The notes beneath the pieces were generated by a model that made no database searches, was not told where the DNA came from, and saw only the letters and a list, made by a program, of their open reading frames with translations. 64,000 nt of DNA, taken from NCBI RefSeq assembly GCF_017744155.1, contig NZ_JAGHQT010000002.1, forward strand, positions 1 through 64,000, written 5' to 3'. A program made the translations under genes and the position numbers. The DNA is from Endozoicomonas sp. G2_1 (GTDB lineage Bacteria; Pseudomonadota; Gammaproteobacteria; Enterobacterales; Alteromonadaceae). Numbering within the stretch: position 1 is the stretch's first letter; each line of letters opens with the position of its first letter. Shown here one piece after another: positions 35,497-45,504 of the stretch.

Positions 35497-36117
35497 ATGA
35501 AAACAACTTTTGCCATTATTACCAGCACTTTGCTTGCTGTCTCGCTTTGGTCAACACCAATCAGTGCTCAAGAGGCTGACACAGCAACTGTGCAACAATA
35601 TGACACCGGTTATATCAGTGATGATTTATTCATTTACCTACACGCTGGCGCAGGTAATAACTACCGCATTATAGGCAGTGTTAGCTCAGGTTCCGAGATC
35701 CAAATTACCGGGCAACAAAAAAATGGTTTTAGCCAAATCATTGACAATAAACAGCGCACAGGTTGGATTGAAAGTAAACACTTATCAACTGAGCCAAGTT
35801 TGCGTACTATTATTGCTGAACTGAACAGCAAAATCGCTGACCAAAGTGACGTTGAACAACGATTAAATGCTGAGTTAGCGACCAGTAAACAAGTAAGTGC
35901 CGAGCTAACTCAGGACAACCAGCAATTAAAGAATTCAATCAAAACCCTTGAACAGCAACTCGCAGAAGTTCGCAGTCAAGTAGACAATCAAGACGCTGAA
36001 GCGAAAAAACAATGGTTTTTCAACGGCGCCATTGTTTTGGGTATTGGATTGGTATTAGGCATTATTCTGCCTCATTTGGGCGGTTCAAAACGAAGAAAAG
36101 CTGACAGCTGGCATTAA
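35497..36117 (+). CDS. ygiM: SH3-domain periplasmic protein with C-terminal membrane anchor
   Basis: The protein has about 206 residues from the ATG at 35497 (MKTTFAIITSTLLAVSLWSTPISAQ, a signal peptide). A bacterial SH3 domain follows (about 30-100; DTGYISDDLFIYLHAGAGNNYRIIGSVSSGSEIQITGQ...GWIESKHLS), then a coiled coil (about 105-170) and a C-terminal membrane segment (FNGAIVLGIGLVLGIILPHLG) with a short basic tail. This is the architecture of the YgiM/TIGR04211 family, thought to bind cell-wall components. It is divergent from ygiF, as in E. coli. The role is unknown. Confidence 0.9.
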   Translation: MKTTFAIITSTLLAVSLWSTPISAQEADTATVQQYDTGYISDDLFIYLHAGAGNNYRIIGSVSSGSEIQITGQQKNGFSQIIDNKQRTGWIESKHLSTEPSLRTIIAELNSKIADQSDVEQRLNAELATSKQVSAELTQDNQQLKNSIKTLEQQLAEVRSQVDNQDAEAKKQWFFNGAIVLGIGLVLGIILPHLGGSKRRKADSWH

Positions 36118-36233
36118 GATAAAATATAATCGCTTGCTGTTACCTTATCATTCATCAAACGAGTACAACATCGACCAGTTAAACGATTTAGCAAGGACTG
36201 CATGTTGCTCGCGATTCTATTGTTGTAGATAAA

Positions 36234-37766
36234 ATGCAATTAAAAAAAATGTTTAGTTCAAGCGTTGGTAAAGCGCTACTATCAACAAGCTTGTTAACCA
36301 GTGGGCTGTTAGCTTTAAGCATGGCTAAAGCGCAAGCCGAACCCTATATAAACACCGACGACTTAAGTTTGAGAATCAGTTTACGGCAATTAGCTGACGC
36401 AGGCCATATCAAGATTCCACTCAATACTTATCCGTTAATGTGGAACGATGTCATTAAAGCCGTCAACATGGTTGACCCAGGTCAGCTCAAAGGTCATGAC
36501 ACCGACGCCTATTTCCACGTTAAAGCTGAGTTTAACAAAGCGAAGCGCAAACAAAGTAAGATCACCGCTAATGTCGCCAGCCATGACAATCGCTTCACCA
36601 GCTTTGGCGACACCTTTCGCAACAAAAACAACCTTGAGTACTCGATCAGTAATGTTTTTACTAACTTTGCCTATAAACTGAGTCCTTCAGTGACCTCAAG
36701 TGACGATGACGGCGACGAGTTTCGATTTGATGATAGCTACATTGCAGGAAAAATTGGCAACTGGAATATCGCGCTTGGCACTCAAGACAGATGGTGGGGA
36801 CCCGGTTGGGACAGCAACTTAAGCTTAACTAACAACGCTCGGCCAATACCAACACTGGCAATAACCCGCAATACCTCTGATCCGTTTGAAATTCCCTTTA
36901 CCGACGGTTACGAAATTCCTTGGACTGTAACCAGCTTTATGGGCCGAATGGAATCAGATCGCACCGTTCCCAATGCCTTATTGTGGGGCTTTCGATTCAA
37001 TTTTATCCCTGTTGATAATCTTGAAATAGGTATTGTTCGTTTGGCACAATGGGGTGGTGAAGGTCAACCTCAAGGCTTATCCAATTTCTTTGATATCATC
37101 GTTGCCGATAACAGCTGTGTTGTTGGCAACGAATGTGATGATAGCCAGTTAACTCGCTCCGGTAACCAAATGGCCGGTTATGATGTACGCTACAGCTTTA
37201 ATTTATTCAGTACTCCATTAGCAATTTACGGCCAATACATAGGTGAAGATGGCGGCTCTAGCAGCTTAATTGCCGACGTTATTAAACAAGTTGGTTTTGA
37301 AGCGCAAGTAGAACTTTTTGAGCAACCAGTAAAAATCTATCTTGAGGGTATCGATACTCTGCGCGCTTGTGGCGAGAATTTGAGCGTATTTGACTGTATT
37401 TACGAACACGGCACTTACCAAACAGGCTTGCGTTTTAAAGGGCGTAATATCAACAGTTTGTACGACAACGATGCCAAAACCATCGTCTTTGGCCTAAGTT
37501 CACAAAACTACAGCAACCAAGCTTGGGATATTAAATTAAGGTATTTAGAGCTCAACAAAGACAACTCTGATTTATTTCCCAATGATCCACGCGGTAACTC
37601 CCTTACCGAAGTGGCAGAAGACGTCTTAATGGTCTCAGGTAACTACCACAGACACTATAAGCGTTATAGCTATAAGGTCAGTGCCAGCTACAGCCAATCG
37701 GACTTTATCGACCAAGACGATAGAAGTGAAGCCAACTTAGCATTTGAATTTAGCTATCACCTATAA
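36234..37766 (+). CDS. Wzi-type capsule assembly outer-membrane protein
   Basis: This 510-residue protein has a signal peptide (about 35 residues, ending AQAEP). The rest is beta-barrel-like, with alternating aromatic and polar residues and a C-terminal strand ending in FEFSYHL. The segment NIALGTQDRWWGPGWDSNLSLTNNARPIPTL is a characteristic Wzi-family region. Wzi in E. coli attaches K30 capsule to the cell surface. No other capsule genes are in the window, so this could also be a barrel of the same family with another ligand. It stands alone after ygiM, with a 116-base gap. Confidence 0.85.
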   Translation: MQLKKMFSSSVGKALLSTSLLTSGLLALSMAKAQAEPYINTDDLSLRISLRQLADAGHIKIPLNTYPLMWNDVIKAVNMVDPGQLKGHDTDAYFHVKAEFNKAKRKQSKITANVASHDNRFTSFGDTFRNKNNLEYSISNVFTNFAYKLSPSVTSSDDDGDEFRFDDSYIAGKIGNWNIALGTQDRWWGPGWDSNLSLTNNARPIPTLAITRNTSDPFEIPFTDGYEIPWTVTSFMGRMESDRTVPNALLWGFRFNFIPVDNLEIGIVRLAQWGGEGQPQGLSNFFDIIVADNSCVVGNECDDSQLTRSGNQMAGYDVRYSFNLFSTPLAIYGQYIGEDGGSSSLIADVIKQVGFEAQVELFEQPVKIYLEGIDTLRACGENLSVFDCIYEHGTYQTGLRFKGRNINSLYDNDAKTIVFGLSSQNYSNQAWDIKLRYLELNKDNSDLFPNDPRGNSLTEVAEDVLMVSGNYHRHYKRYSYKVSASYSQSDFIDQDDRSEANLAFEFSYHL

Positions 37767-37802
37767 TTAGGACTAGCCCTAATAGTCGCGCTAACAGTGA
37801 CA

Positions 37803-37834
37803 AGCCAGCGGTTGTTTTTCGGCCACCGTTGGCT
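37803..37834 (+). terminator. Hairpin after the Wzi-type gene, weak terminator
   Basis: A 10-bp stem with one G-T pair (AGCCAGCGGT at 37803-37812 with ACCGTTGGCT at 37825-37834), no proper T-run. The 37767-37997 stretch holds nothing else I can support. Confidence 0.4.
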
Positions 37835-37997
37835 AGCCTTGCTTGACAATATAACAGTTCAACAAAAGCGCACTTTACTCCTCCCATTCATACTCTCAAA
37901 CTAGCGCGGTAACACAAAAAAGTCTTGCTGTATAACTTTTTGCTATATTAAGGCAAAAAAAACCTTAGCAAATAACACCCACATTCGTCATTTTTTG

Positions 37998-38027
37998 TTG
38001 ACATAGTTTTCGAAAATACGCTATTAA
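37998..38027 (+). promoter_or_regulatory. Sigma-70 promoter of the leucine operon
   Basis: The -35 box TTGACA (37998-38003) and the -10 box TATTAA (38022-38027) are 18 bases apart. A short palindrome TTTTCGAAAA lies in the spacer. It is followed by the leader peptide about 125 bases downstream. Confidence 0.75.
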
Positions 38028-38152
38028 TACGTCATTGAATTTGGTGAACAATTAAACTGAGCTCGCCAACGATTTACTAGCGACTTTATTCACGCTAGGA
38101 CAAGATAAAATAAACTGAGCAAGATGTGCTCAACGAGATAGAAAAGAATACC

Positions 38153-38227
38153 GTGATTACATTAATTAAGTCATTACTCATTATCCTCCTCGCTAGCAAC
38201 TGGCGCGGTGTGGATATGTCTGCTTAA
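38153..38227 (+). CDS. leuL: Leucine operon leader peptide
   Basis: This is a 24-codon open frame starting at GTG and ending TAA. Codons 4, 8, 9, 12 and 13 are Leu and codons 2, 5, 10 and 11 are Ile, a density fitting a ribosome-stalling leader that senses charged tRNA-Leu. It is followed 21 bases later by a GC-rich terminator and then leuA. GCGCGG at 38203-38208, inside the end of the frame, can pair with CCGCGC at 38252-38257, which is the left arm of the terminator, forming the expected antiterminator when the ribosome stalls on the Leu codons. Confidence 0.85.
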   Translation: MITLIKSLLIILLASNWRGVDMSA

Positions 38228-38247
38228 TTAATTAAAAGATAATCCCG

Positions 38248-38276
38248 AAACCCGCGCTAACTACGCGGGTTTTTTT
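38248..38276 (+). terminator. leu attenuator terminator
   Basis: The stem CCCGCG (38251-38256) with CGCGGG (38264-38269), extended by A-T pairs on the outside, has a loop of seven bases and seven T. It lies 67 bases before leuA and is mutually exclusive with the antiterminator pairing described for the leader peptide. Confidence 0.88.
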
Positions 38277-38342
38277 ATACCTGTAAGCGCGAAATAACAA
38301 TAGCTTTGAGCAACTAGCCGATAGTACGCAGAGGAACAAACA

Positions 38343-39899
38343 ATGGACGATAAAGTAATTATTTTTGATACGACATTACGCGATGGCGAACAAGCGCTAA
38401 CCGCAAGCTTATCGGTTCATGAAAAACTGCAAATTGCACAAGCCATTGAACGCTTGGGAGTCGATATTATAGAGGCTGGTTTTCCAGTATCTTCGCCCGG
38501 CGATTTTCACTCAGTACAGGAAATTGCCAAAACAGTAAAAAATTCTGTTGTTTGCGGTTTATCTCGCGCTGTTGAAGCAGACATCAAAGCTTGTGCTGAT
38601 GCTTTGAGTGTTGCCGACCAATTTCGCATTCACACCTTTATTTCTACCTCTGATGTCCACGTCCAACAAAAGCTGCGCAAAGACTTCTCCGACGTGGAAG
38701 CAATGGCAATTCACGCGGTTAAATACGCGCGTAAATTCACCGATGATGTTGAGTTTTCTTGTGAAGACGCAGGCAGAACGCCAATCGACAACTTGTGCCG
38801 GATGGTAGAGCAAGCAATTAAAGCTGGCGCTAGCACCATCAATATTCCAGATACTGTTGGTTATACCTTGCCTCACGAGTTTGGCGGTATCATTAACCAG
38901 TTATTTAATCGCGTCCCGAATATCGACCAAGCGATTATTTCGGTTCACTGTCACAACGACTTAGGTTTAGCAGTCGCCAACTCAATTGCCGCGGTGCAAG
39001 CAGGTGCCAGACAAATAGAATGTACCATCAACGGTATTGGTGAACGCGCGGGTAACTGTTCATTAGAAGAAGTCGCGATGATCATGAAAACTCGCGCCGA
39101 CTTATTAAATGTCACCACCAACATTCAACATCAAGAAATTGCCCGTACGTCAAAATTAGTCAGCCATTTGTGTAACATGCCAGTACAGCCCAACAAAGCC
39201 ATTGTTGGTAGCAATGCCTTTAGTCACTCGTCGGGCATTCACCAAGACGGTATGCTAAAAGCGAGCAACACATATGAGATTATGACCCCAGAAAGCGTCG
39301 GCATCAGCAAAACTAAGTTAAACCTTACCTCGCGCAGTGGCCGTCACGTCATCAAACACCGAATGGAAAGCTTGGGCTACCAAGACACTGATTTTGACTT
39401 AAACACCTTGTATCAAGACTTTTTAAAACTAGCGGATAAAAAAGGCCAAGTGTTTGACGAAGATTTAGAAGCCTTAGTCTTCAATATTCAGCAACAAGAA
39501 ATGCAAGACCACTATCAAATTGAGTCGATGAGCGTGCAAGCCGCCAATGGTAACTTTGCCACGGCAGGTGTTAAGTTAGTGGCAGGTGGTGATAGCCAAG
39601 CTTATTCGGCAACCGGTAACGGCCCTGTCGACGCCTTATACCAAGCGATCAAGCAAGGTGTTGCAGACCAATTCGATGTTACCGACTTTAAAATTGCCAA
39701 CAAAGGTAAGGGTGAAGATGGTTTATCACAAGCTGATTTAATTATCACTTGGCAAGAGCGCAACTACCACGGTGTTGGTATTGCTACTGATATTATCGAA
39801 GCCTCTGGCCAAGCGTTAATTTCAGCGTTAAACGCCATTGAGCGCTCAAAGCGGGTTGCCGAATTAAGAGAGCAACGACAAAAAACGCCACAGGTATAG
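38343..39899 (+). CDS. leuA: 2-isopropylmalate synthase
   Basis: This 518-residue enzyme condenses acetyl-CoA and 2-oxoisovalerate, the first committed step to leucine. The catalytic TIM barrel starts with [14 protein letters not shown] (metal Asp and Arg); the metal-binding SVHCHNDLG (HxH-type) and the flexible GIHQDGM motif are present. The C-terminal regulatory LeuA dimer domain (about 390-518) includes GNGPVDALY and ITWQ, where leucine would bind. Length is close to the E. coli form (523). GAGG before the ATG. First gene of leuABCD; expression is set by the attenuator in front. Confidence 0.97.
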   Translation: MDDKVIIFDTTLRDGEQALTASLSVHEKLQIAQAIERLGVDIIEAGFPVSSPGDFHSVQEIAKTVKNSVVCGLSRAVEADIKACADALSVADQFRIHTFISTSDVHVQQKLRKDFSDVEAMAIHAVKYARKFTDDVEFSCEDAGRTPIDNLCRMVEQAIKAGASTINIPDTVGYTLPHEFGGIINQLFNRVPNIDQAIISVHCHNDLGLAVANSIAAVQAGARQIECTINGIGERAGNCSLEEVAMIMKTRADLLNVTTNIQHQEIARTSKLVSHLCNMPVQPNKAIVGSNAFSHSSGIHQDGMLKASNTYEIMTPESVGISKTKLNLTSRSGRHVIKHRMESLGYQDTDFDLNTLYQDFLKLADKKGQVFDEDLEALVFNIQQQEMQDHYQIESMSVQAANGNFATAGVKLVAGGDSQAYSATGNGPVDALYQAIKQGVADQFDVTDFKIANKGKGEDGLSQADLIITWQERNYHGVGIATDIIEASGQALISALNAIERSKRVAELREQRQKTPQV

Positions 39900-39983
39900 C
39901 AGCTAATTTGTCAGAATAGGCACAGCACAGATAATAGAAACAATACCGAAAACAATACCCAAATAAGACCCAGAATCCTCTAG

Positions 39984-41090
<1,107 letters not shown>

Positions 41091-41092
41091 TC

Positions 41093-42517
41093 ATGGCAAC
41101 GACCCTTTATGAAAAGTTGTGGCAACGTCACTTAATTGAAGAGAAGGCAGGCGAAACGCCATTAATTTATGTGGACCGTCATTTAATTCACGAAGTGACT
41201 TCACCACAAGCCTTTGCCAACTTAAAGTTTCACAATCGCCCAGTGCGTCGACCAGAGCGCACCATTGCGACAATGGATCACAATATTTCTACCCGCTCAG
41301 TAGCGATCGATGCCGCTGGTGATGGCGCGGCCAATCAGCTGCGCACGTTAGAAAAAAACTGTAACGACTTTGGCATTAAATTATTTGGTATGGGCCATAA
41401 AAACCAAGGTATTGTCCACGTTATGGGGCCAGAACTTGGCTTGACCTTACCGGGCCAAGTGATTGTTTGTGGTGACTCACACACCGCAACCCACGGCGCC
41501 TTTGGTGCCTTAGCCTTTGGTATTGGCACCTCAGAAGTTGAGCATGTTTTTGCTACCCAAACACTGCGTCAAACCAAAGCCAAAACCATGAAAATTGAAG
41601 TGACTGGTCAAGTCGCTCCGGGCATCAGCGCTAAAGATATTATCTTGGCGATTATTGGTAAAACCGGCAGCGCCGGTGCAACGGGTTATGTTGTTGAATA
41701 CTGTGGCCAAGCGATTAGTGCCTTAACCATGGAACAGCGCATGACCATTTGTAACATGAGTATCGAATTTGGTGCTAAAGCCGGCTTAATCGCGCCAGAT
41801 CAAACCACTTTCGATTACATTGAAGGTCGTGAATACGCACCAAGTGGTGACAATTGGCAAGCGGCGGTTGCTGATTGGCAAAGCTTAAAAACTGACGACG
41901 GTGCCGAGTTTGACGCAGTATTAACCTTAAAAGGCGAAGACATTAAAGCACAAGTCACTTGGGGTACTACACCGGGCCAAGTGATTGAAGTTGATGGCAT
42001 TGTGCCATCACCACAAGACTTTAGCGATCCGGTTGAACAAGAGTCGTGTTCGAAAGCATTGGCTTATATGGGCTTAACAGCGGGCACCAAAATTACCGAC
42101 ATTCCGGTTAACAAGGTTTTTATCGGCTCGTGTACCAACTCTCGTATTGAAGATTTGCGGGCAGCGGCGGCGATTGTTAAAGGTCACAAAGTCTCATCAA
42201 GTGTCGATGCGATTGTCGTTCCTGGCTCGTATCGCGTTCGTGAACAAGCAGAGCGTGAAGGCTTAGCACAAATTTTTATTGATGCCGGTTTTGAGTGGCG
42301 TTTACCGGGTTGTTCTATGTGTTTAGGTATGAACGATGACCGCTTAGCTGAAGGTGACCGCTGTGCGTCAACCAGCAACCGAAACTTTGAAGGTCGTCAA
42401 GGGCGCGGTAGTCGCACTCACCTAGTCAGCCCAGAAATGGCCGCGGCAGCGGCAATCGCCGGTCACTTCGTTGACCTATCAACTACAGCACTATCTACCA
42501 GTGCATTAGACGCCTAA
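41093..42517 (+). CDS. leuC: 3-isopropylmalate dehydratase large subunit
   Basis: This 474-residue protein of the aconitase superfamily isomerises 2- to 3-isopropylmalate together with LeuD. The [4Fe-4S] cluster cysteines are visible in [13 protein letters not shown] (about 347) and [10 protein letters not shown] (about 407 and 410). [21 protein letters not shown] is the substrate motif. Start codon two bases after the leuB stop, with GGAAG in the leuB end as binding site, so the two are coupled. Confidence 0.97.
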   Translation: MATTLYEKLWQRHLIEEKAGETPLIYVDRHLIHEVTSPQAFANLKFHNRPVRRPERTIATMDHNISTRSVAIDAAGDGAANQLRTLEKNCNDFGIKLFGMGHKNQGIVHVMGPELGLTLPGQVIVCGDSHTATHGAFGALAFGIGTSEVEHVFATQTLRQTKAKTMKIEVTGQVAPGISAKDIILAIIGKTGSAGATGYVVEYCGQAISALTMEQRMTICNMSIEFGAKAGLIAPDQTTFDYIEGREYAPSGDNWQAAVADWQSLKTDDGAEFDAVLTLKGEDIKAQVTWGTTPGQVIEVDGIVPSPQDFSDPVEQESCSKALAYMGLTAGTKITDIPVNKVFIGSCTNSRIEDLRAAAAIVKGHKVSSSVDAIVVPGSYRVREQAEREGLAQIFIDAGFEWRLPGCSMCLGMNDDRLAEGDRCASTSNRNFEGRQGRGSRTHLVSPEMAAAAAIAGHFVDLSTTALSTSALDA

Positions 42518-42531
42518 TCGAGGAATTAAGT

Positions 42532-43128
42532 ATGGAAAAGTTTACTACCCACCAAGGCTTAGTGGTACCGTTAGACGTTGCCAACGTTGATACTGACCAA
42601 ATTATTCCAAAGCAGTTTTTACAAAAAACCGAACGAGTTGGTTTTGGCCAGCACTTGTTTCACGATTGGCGTTACCTCGACGAGCACGGCTTGGAAAATA
42701 ACCCTGAGTTTATTTTAAACGCCGATCGCTACCAAGGTGCCAGTATTTTGCTTGCCCGCGAAAACTTTGGCTGCGGCTCAAGCCGTGAACACGCGCCGTG
42801 GGCGCTGCAAGAATACGGTTTTAAAGTGATTGTTGCGCCGAGCTTTGCCGACATTTTTTATGCTAACTGTATTAACATCGGCATCGTGCCAGTAAAACTG
42901 AGCGAAGCAGAAATTGAGCAATTATTTCAACTCACCAACAATGCTGAACAACAAATGACGGTTAACTTAAGCGAGCAAACCGTCACCGTTGCCGAGCACA
43001 GCTTTACTTTTAGTTTGGACGAGTTTCACAAATACTGTTTAGAGCAAGGCATCGACAGCGTCGGTTGGACACTCAATAAACTTGAATTAATTGAAGCTTT
43101 TGAACGAAAACTACCGGCTTGGCAATAA
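42532..43128 (+). CDS. leuD: 3-isopropylmalate dehydratase small subunit
   Basis: This 198-residue swivelling-domain partner of LeuC is close to the E. coli length of 201. Family motifs are [12 protein letters not shown] near the N-terminus and [15 protein letters not shown] (about 80-94), which binds substrate. GAGG precedes the ATG. Last gene of leuABCD; followed after 49 bases by a strong terminator. Confidence 0.97.
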   Translation: MEKFTTHQGLVVPLDVANVDTDQIIPKQFLQKTERVGFGQHLFHDWRYLDEHGLENNPEFILNADRYQGASILLARENFGCGSSREHAPWALQEYGFKVIVAPSFADIFYANCINIGIVPVKLSEAEIEQLFQLTNNAEQQMTVNLSEQTVTVAEHSFTFSLDEFHKYCLEQGIDSVGWTLNKLELIEAFERKLPAWQ

Positions 43129-43177
43129 TCGCTAATACCGTTAAAAATATGCAAATTTTGCGTGTTTAAGTATAATG

Positions 43178-43210
43178 GCGCTAATATTCACCAAATATTA
43201 GCGCTTTTTT
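43178..43210 (+). terminator. Intrinsic terminator after leuABCD
   Basis: An 11-bp perfect stem (GCGCTAATATT at 43178-43188 with its complement at 43194-43204) has a five-base loop and six T. A TATAAT at 43171-43176 just before it could serve the next gene. Confidence 0.88.
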
Positions 43211-43270
43211 ATTGCCACGTGCTTTTTGGCGATAATCCTTTTTTGCACTACTTTTGTCAGATCGGTCATT

Positions 43271-44482
43271 ATGGAAAACAAACTTCAAAGAATTGCTCTA
43301 TCGGACTTACAGCTGGGTATGTACGTCGTTTCAGTGGTCAACCCTAAGAAAGACGTTAAAGTTAAATCTGAAGGTTACATACTCAAGCAAGCAACCGTCG
43401 ACAAATTGATCAAATCAGGGATAAAAGAAGTCGAAATTGACCCGAGTAAAACCAAGGTTAACGAGGCTGCTGAAAAACCTGAGCAGGAGCAAAAACCAAA
43501 AGCGCCAGAGCCAGATATCTATCAAGACAGTCATTCGTTCGGCTCAGAAATTCACAAGGCACGTGCACTCTTTGACGATGCCAAAAGCTTACAGATGAAG
43601 CTAATTCACGATATAGGCCAAGATAAGCAGCTCAATATCGAAGAAGTTAATCAAACCACCAATGCTATCGTTGATTCGGTATTTCGCAACCGCGATGCGC
43701 TCTCGTGCTTGTCTCGACTGCGCATCAAAGATGAATACTTGATTGAGCACTCGCTTAATGTTGCGATCTTAATGAGTATTTTTGCCAAACACTTGCGTTT
43801 AGGTAAAGATATTATCGAGCAACTAGCCCTTGGCGCGTTTTTACATGATCTGGGCAAAATAAAAGTCCCTGATCACATTTTACACAAGCCAGGCAAATTT
43901 ACCGATGCTGAATACGAAGAAATGAAACGCCACGTCAATTACGGTGTTGAAATTGTTCGTCAGCAGCCGGGAATTCCACCATTAGCGTTAGAAATAGTTC
44001 AACACCACCACGAGCGCCTTGATGGTCGAGGTTATCCAAACCAGCTCGGTGCTGAAGACTTAGACAAATACGCACGCATGATCGCGATTGTCGATAGTTA
44101 TGACGCCATGACCGCAGATCGCGTCTACAAACAAGGCATGTACCCAATTCAGGCGTTTAAAATTCTCAGAGCCGAAGCTAATAACGGTTATGACCAAGAG
44201 CTAGTTGAGCAGTTTATTCAATGTTTGGGGGTCTACCCAGTCGGAACCTTGGTTAAACTGACCAGTGGTAAATTGGGTTTAATTAGTAAACTCAATAAGA
44301 GCAAGCCACTAAACCCAATTGTTAAAGTGTTTTACAACACTCGACTCAACCAAACTATTGCCATCGAAGAGCTCGATTTATCAGTGGCTAAATACCAAGA
44401 CCAAATCGAATGCTGTATTAAGCCTGAAGAGTTTGATCTCAACTTATTGGGCTTCTTTAAACTCGCCTTTTTCCAAGGTTAA
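43271..44482 (+). CDS. HD-GYP cyclic-di-GMP phosphodiesterase
   Basis: The protein has about 403 residues from the ATG at 43271 (MENKLQRIALSDLQLGMYVV); the frame is open 15 codons further back. A DUF3391 N-terminal domain (about 1-110) is followed by an HD-GYP domain (about 140-320) with FLHDLGKIKVP (metal-binding HD), the conserved HxxxG region and HHERLDGRGYP, i.e. the intact GYP motif. It should hydrolyse cyclic di-GMP in the cytoplasm. It lies behind the leu terminator and so has its own promoter. The last four bases overlap the end of the convergent gspB-like gene. Confidence 0.92.
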   Translation: MENKLQRIALSDLQLGMYVVSVVNPKKDVKVKSEGYILKQATVDKLIKSGIKEVEIDPSKTKVNEAAEKPEQEQKPKAPEPDIYQDSHSFGSEIHKARALFDDAKSLQMKLIHDIGQDKQLNIEEVNQTTNAIVDSVFRNRDALSCLSRLRIKDEYLIEHSLNVAILMSIFAKHLRLGKDIIEQLALGAFLHDLGKIKVPDHILHKPGKFTDAEYEEMKRHVNYGVEIVRQQPGIPPLALEIVQHHHERLDGRGYPNQLGAEDLDKYARMIAIVDSYDAMTADRVYKQGMYPIQAFKILRAEANNGYDQELVEQFIQCLGVYPVGTLVKLTSGKLGLISKLNKSKPLNPIVKVFYNTRLNQTIAIEELDLSVAKYQDQIECCIKPEEFDLNLLGFFKLAFFQG

Positions 44483-45405
44483 TTCTGCCAGCTAGACAGT
44501 GCCGGCATTGAGAAATGCTGGCCTTGATAAGACATAACCACGGTTTGTGGCAGTATATCAACCAGTTGTAAATCATTGTTATACCACTCACCTGCATTAA
44601 GCTCCTTGCCATTGAGCTTGACCCAGCTACTACCCTCACTGGAAAAAATATGCATTTCAAAATCCATGCTCGGCAACGCGTTTTGGGTGACAACCGGTAA
44701 GTCGTGAATTTTGGTAGTGACTACCTTAGGCTCTTGAGTTTGGTCGCTTTCTGGCTCAGAACTAACAACAGCGGTTTCGTCAATAGCACTTTGAAAACGG
44801 GCCAGTAAATCAGCTGAAACGCCCTCCTCGGCTTTCACTTTAAACTCGTCATTTACCTTATTTGCTTGTGCTTGTTGGTATGGCCTTGGATCGCCCAGAA
44901 TCAAAGGTGCTTGTTCTTTAACAGCTGGGGCTTCAGCGCTTTTAGTTTGCTCTGAAGATACAACTTTCCGCGGTGGACGCTCAAAATAATCCTCAGCCGC
45001 GAGTTTCACTTTGCTATTGTTAATTGCATCACTATTAGCAACATAGCTCTGCTGAACACTCGTTTGGTTCTGACTTTGTCCATTAACAGGGCTACTGTCT
45101 GGCTGATTGGCCAATTTAGTGGTTGTACTTGATGCCTGTTCGGCAACACTCATACTAGTATCACGACCCACTGACTGCTTAGTACCAACCCAGTAACCGG
45201 CCACTAACGCTAAAAATATCGCGGCAGTTAACAATAGCCCCCATAGCAACGTATAGTTACTACTCGATTGAATCGCTATGGTTGGCTGAACAATACTTGC
45301 CTGTTCATCGACGTTATCACGCTGACCGTGGTTATTTCGCTGAACATTATCACTTGGTTTTCGGTTACTATCGCCCTTGTTCAGAGCATCTAAAATATAA
45401 GACAT
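44479..45405 (-). CDS. gspB: GspB-like type II secretion accessory protein
   Basis: This 308-residue protein begins MSYILDALNKGDSNRK, the usual start of GspB/ExeB proteins. It has one membrane segment (about 50-70: NYTLLWGLLLTAAIFLALVAGYW), a long variable periplasmic linker and a folded C-terminal domain (about 240-305; PSMDFEMHIFSSEGSSWVKLNGKELNAGEW...LVDILPQTVVMSYQGQHFSMPAL) of the T2SSB type. With GspA it inserts or positions the secretin through the cell wall. It lies downstream of the gspA-like gene with a 99-base gap. The main type II secretion genes are not in the window. Confidence 0.87.
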   Translation of the reverse strand: MSYILDALNKGDSNRKPSDNVQRNNHGQRDNVDEQASIVQPTIAIQSSSNYTLLWGLLLTAAIFLALVAGYWVGTKQSVGRDTSMSVAEQASSTTTKLANQPDSSPVNGQSQNQTSVQQSYVANSDAINNSKVKLAAEDYFERPPRKVVSSEQTKSAEAPAVKEQAPLILGDPRPYQQAQANKVNDEFKVKAEEGVSADLLARFQSAIDETAVVSSEPESDQTQEPKVVTTKIHDLPVVTQNALPSMDFEMHIFSSEGSSWVKLNGKELNAGEWYNNDLQLVDILPQTVVMSYQGQHFSMPALSSWQN

Positions 45406-45504
45406 AAAATTCTGTTGTTTTGCTTAAACACGACCTTCACTAAACCTTTGCCTGATTGATAGTTTAGTTTATTGCCACTATAAGCTTCTATTCTATTGCT
45501 GCGC

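Noticed and set aside
44479-44482. Four-base overlap of the HD-GYP and gspB ends as a sign of frameshift
   Set aside because: The genes converge and both have full-length, family-typical C-termini, so the overlap is simply tight packing.
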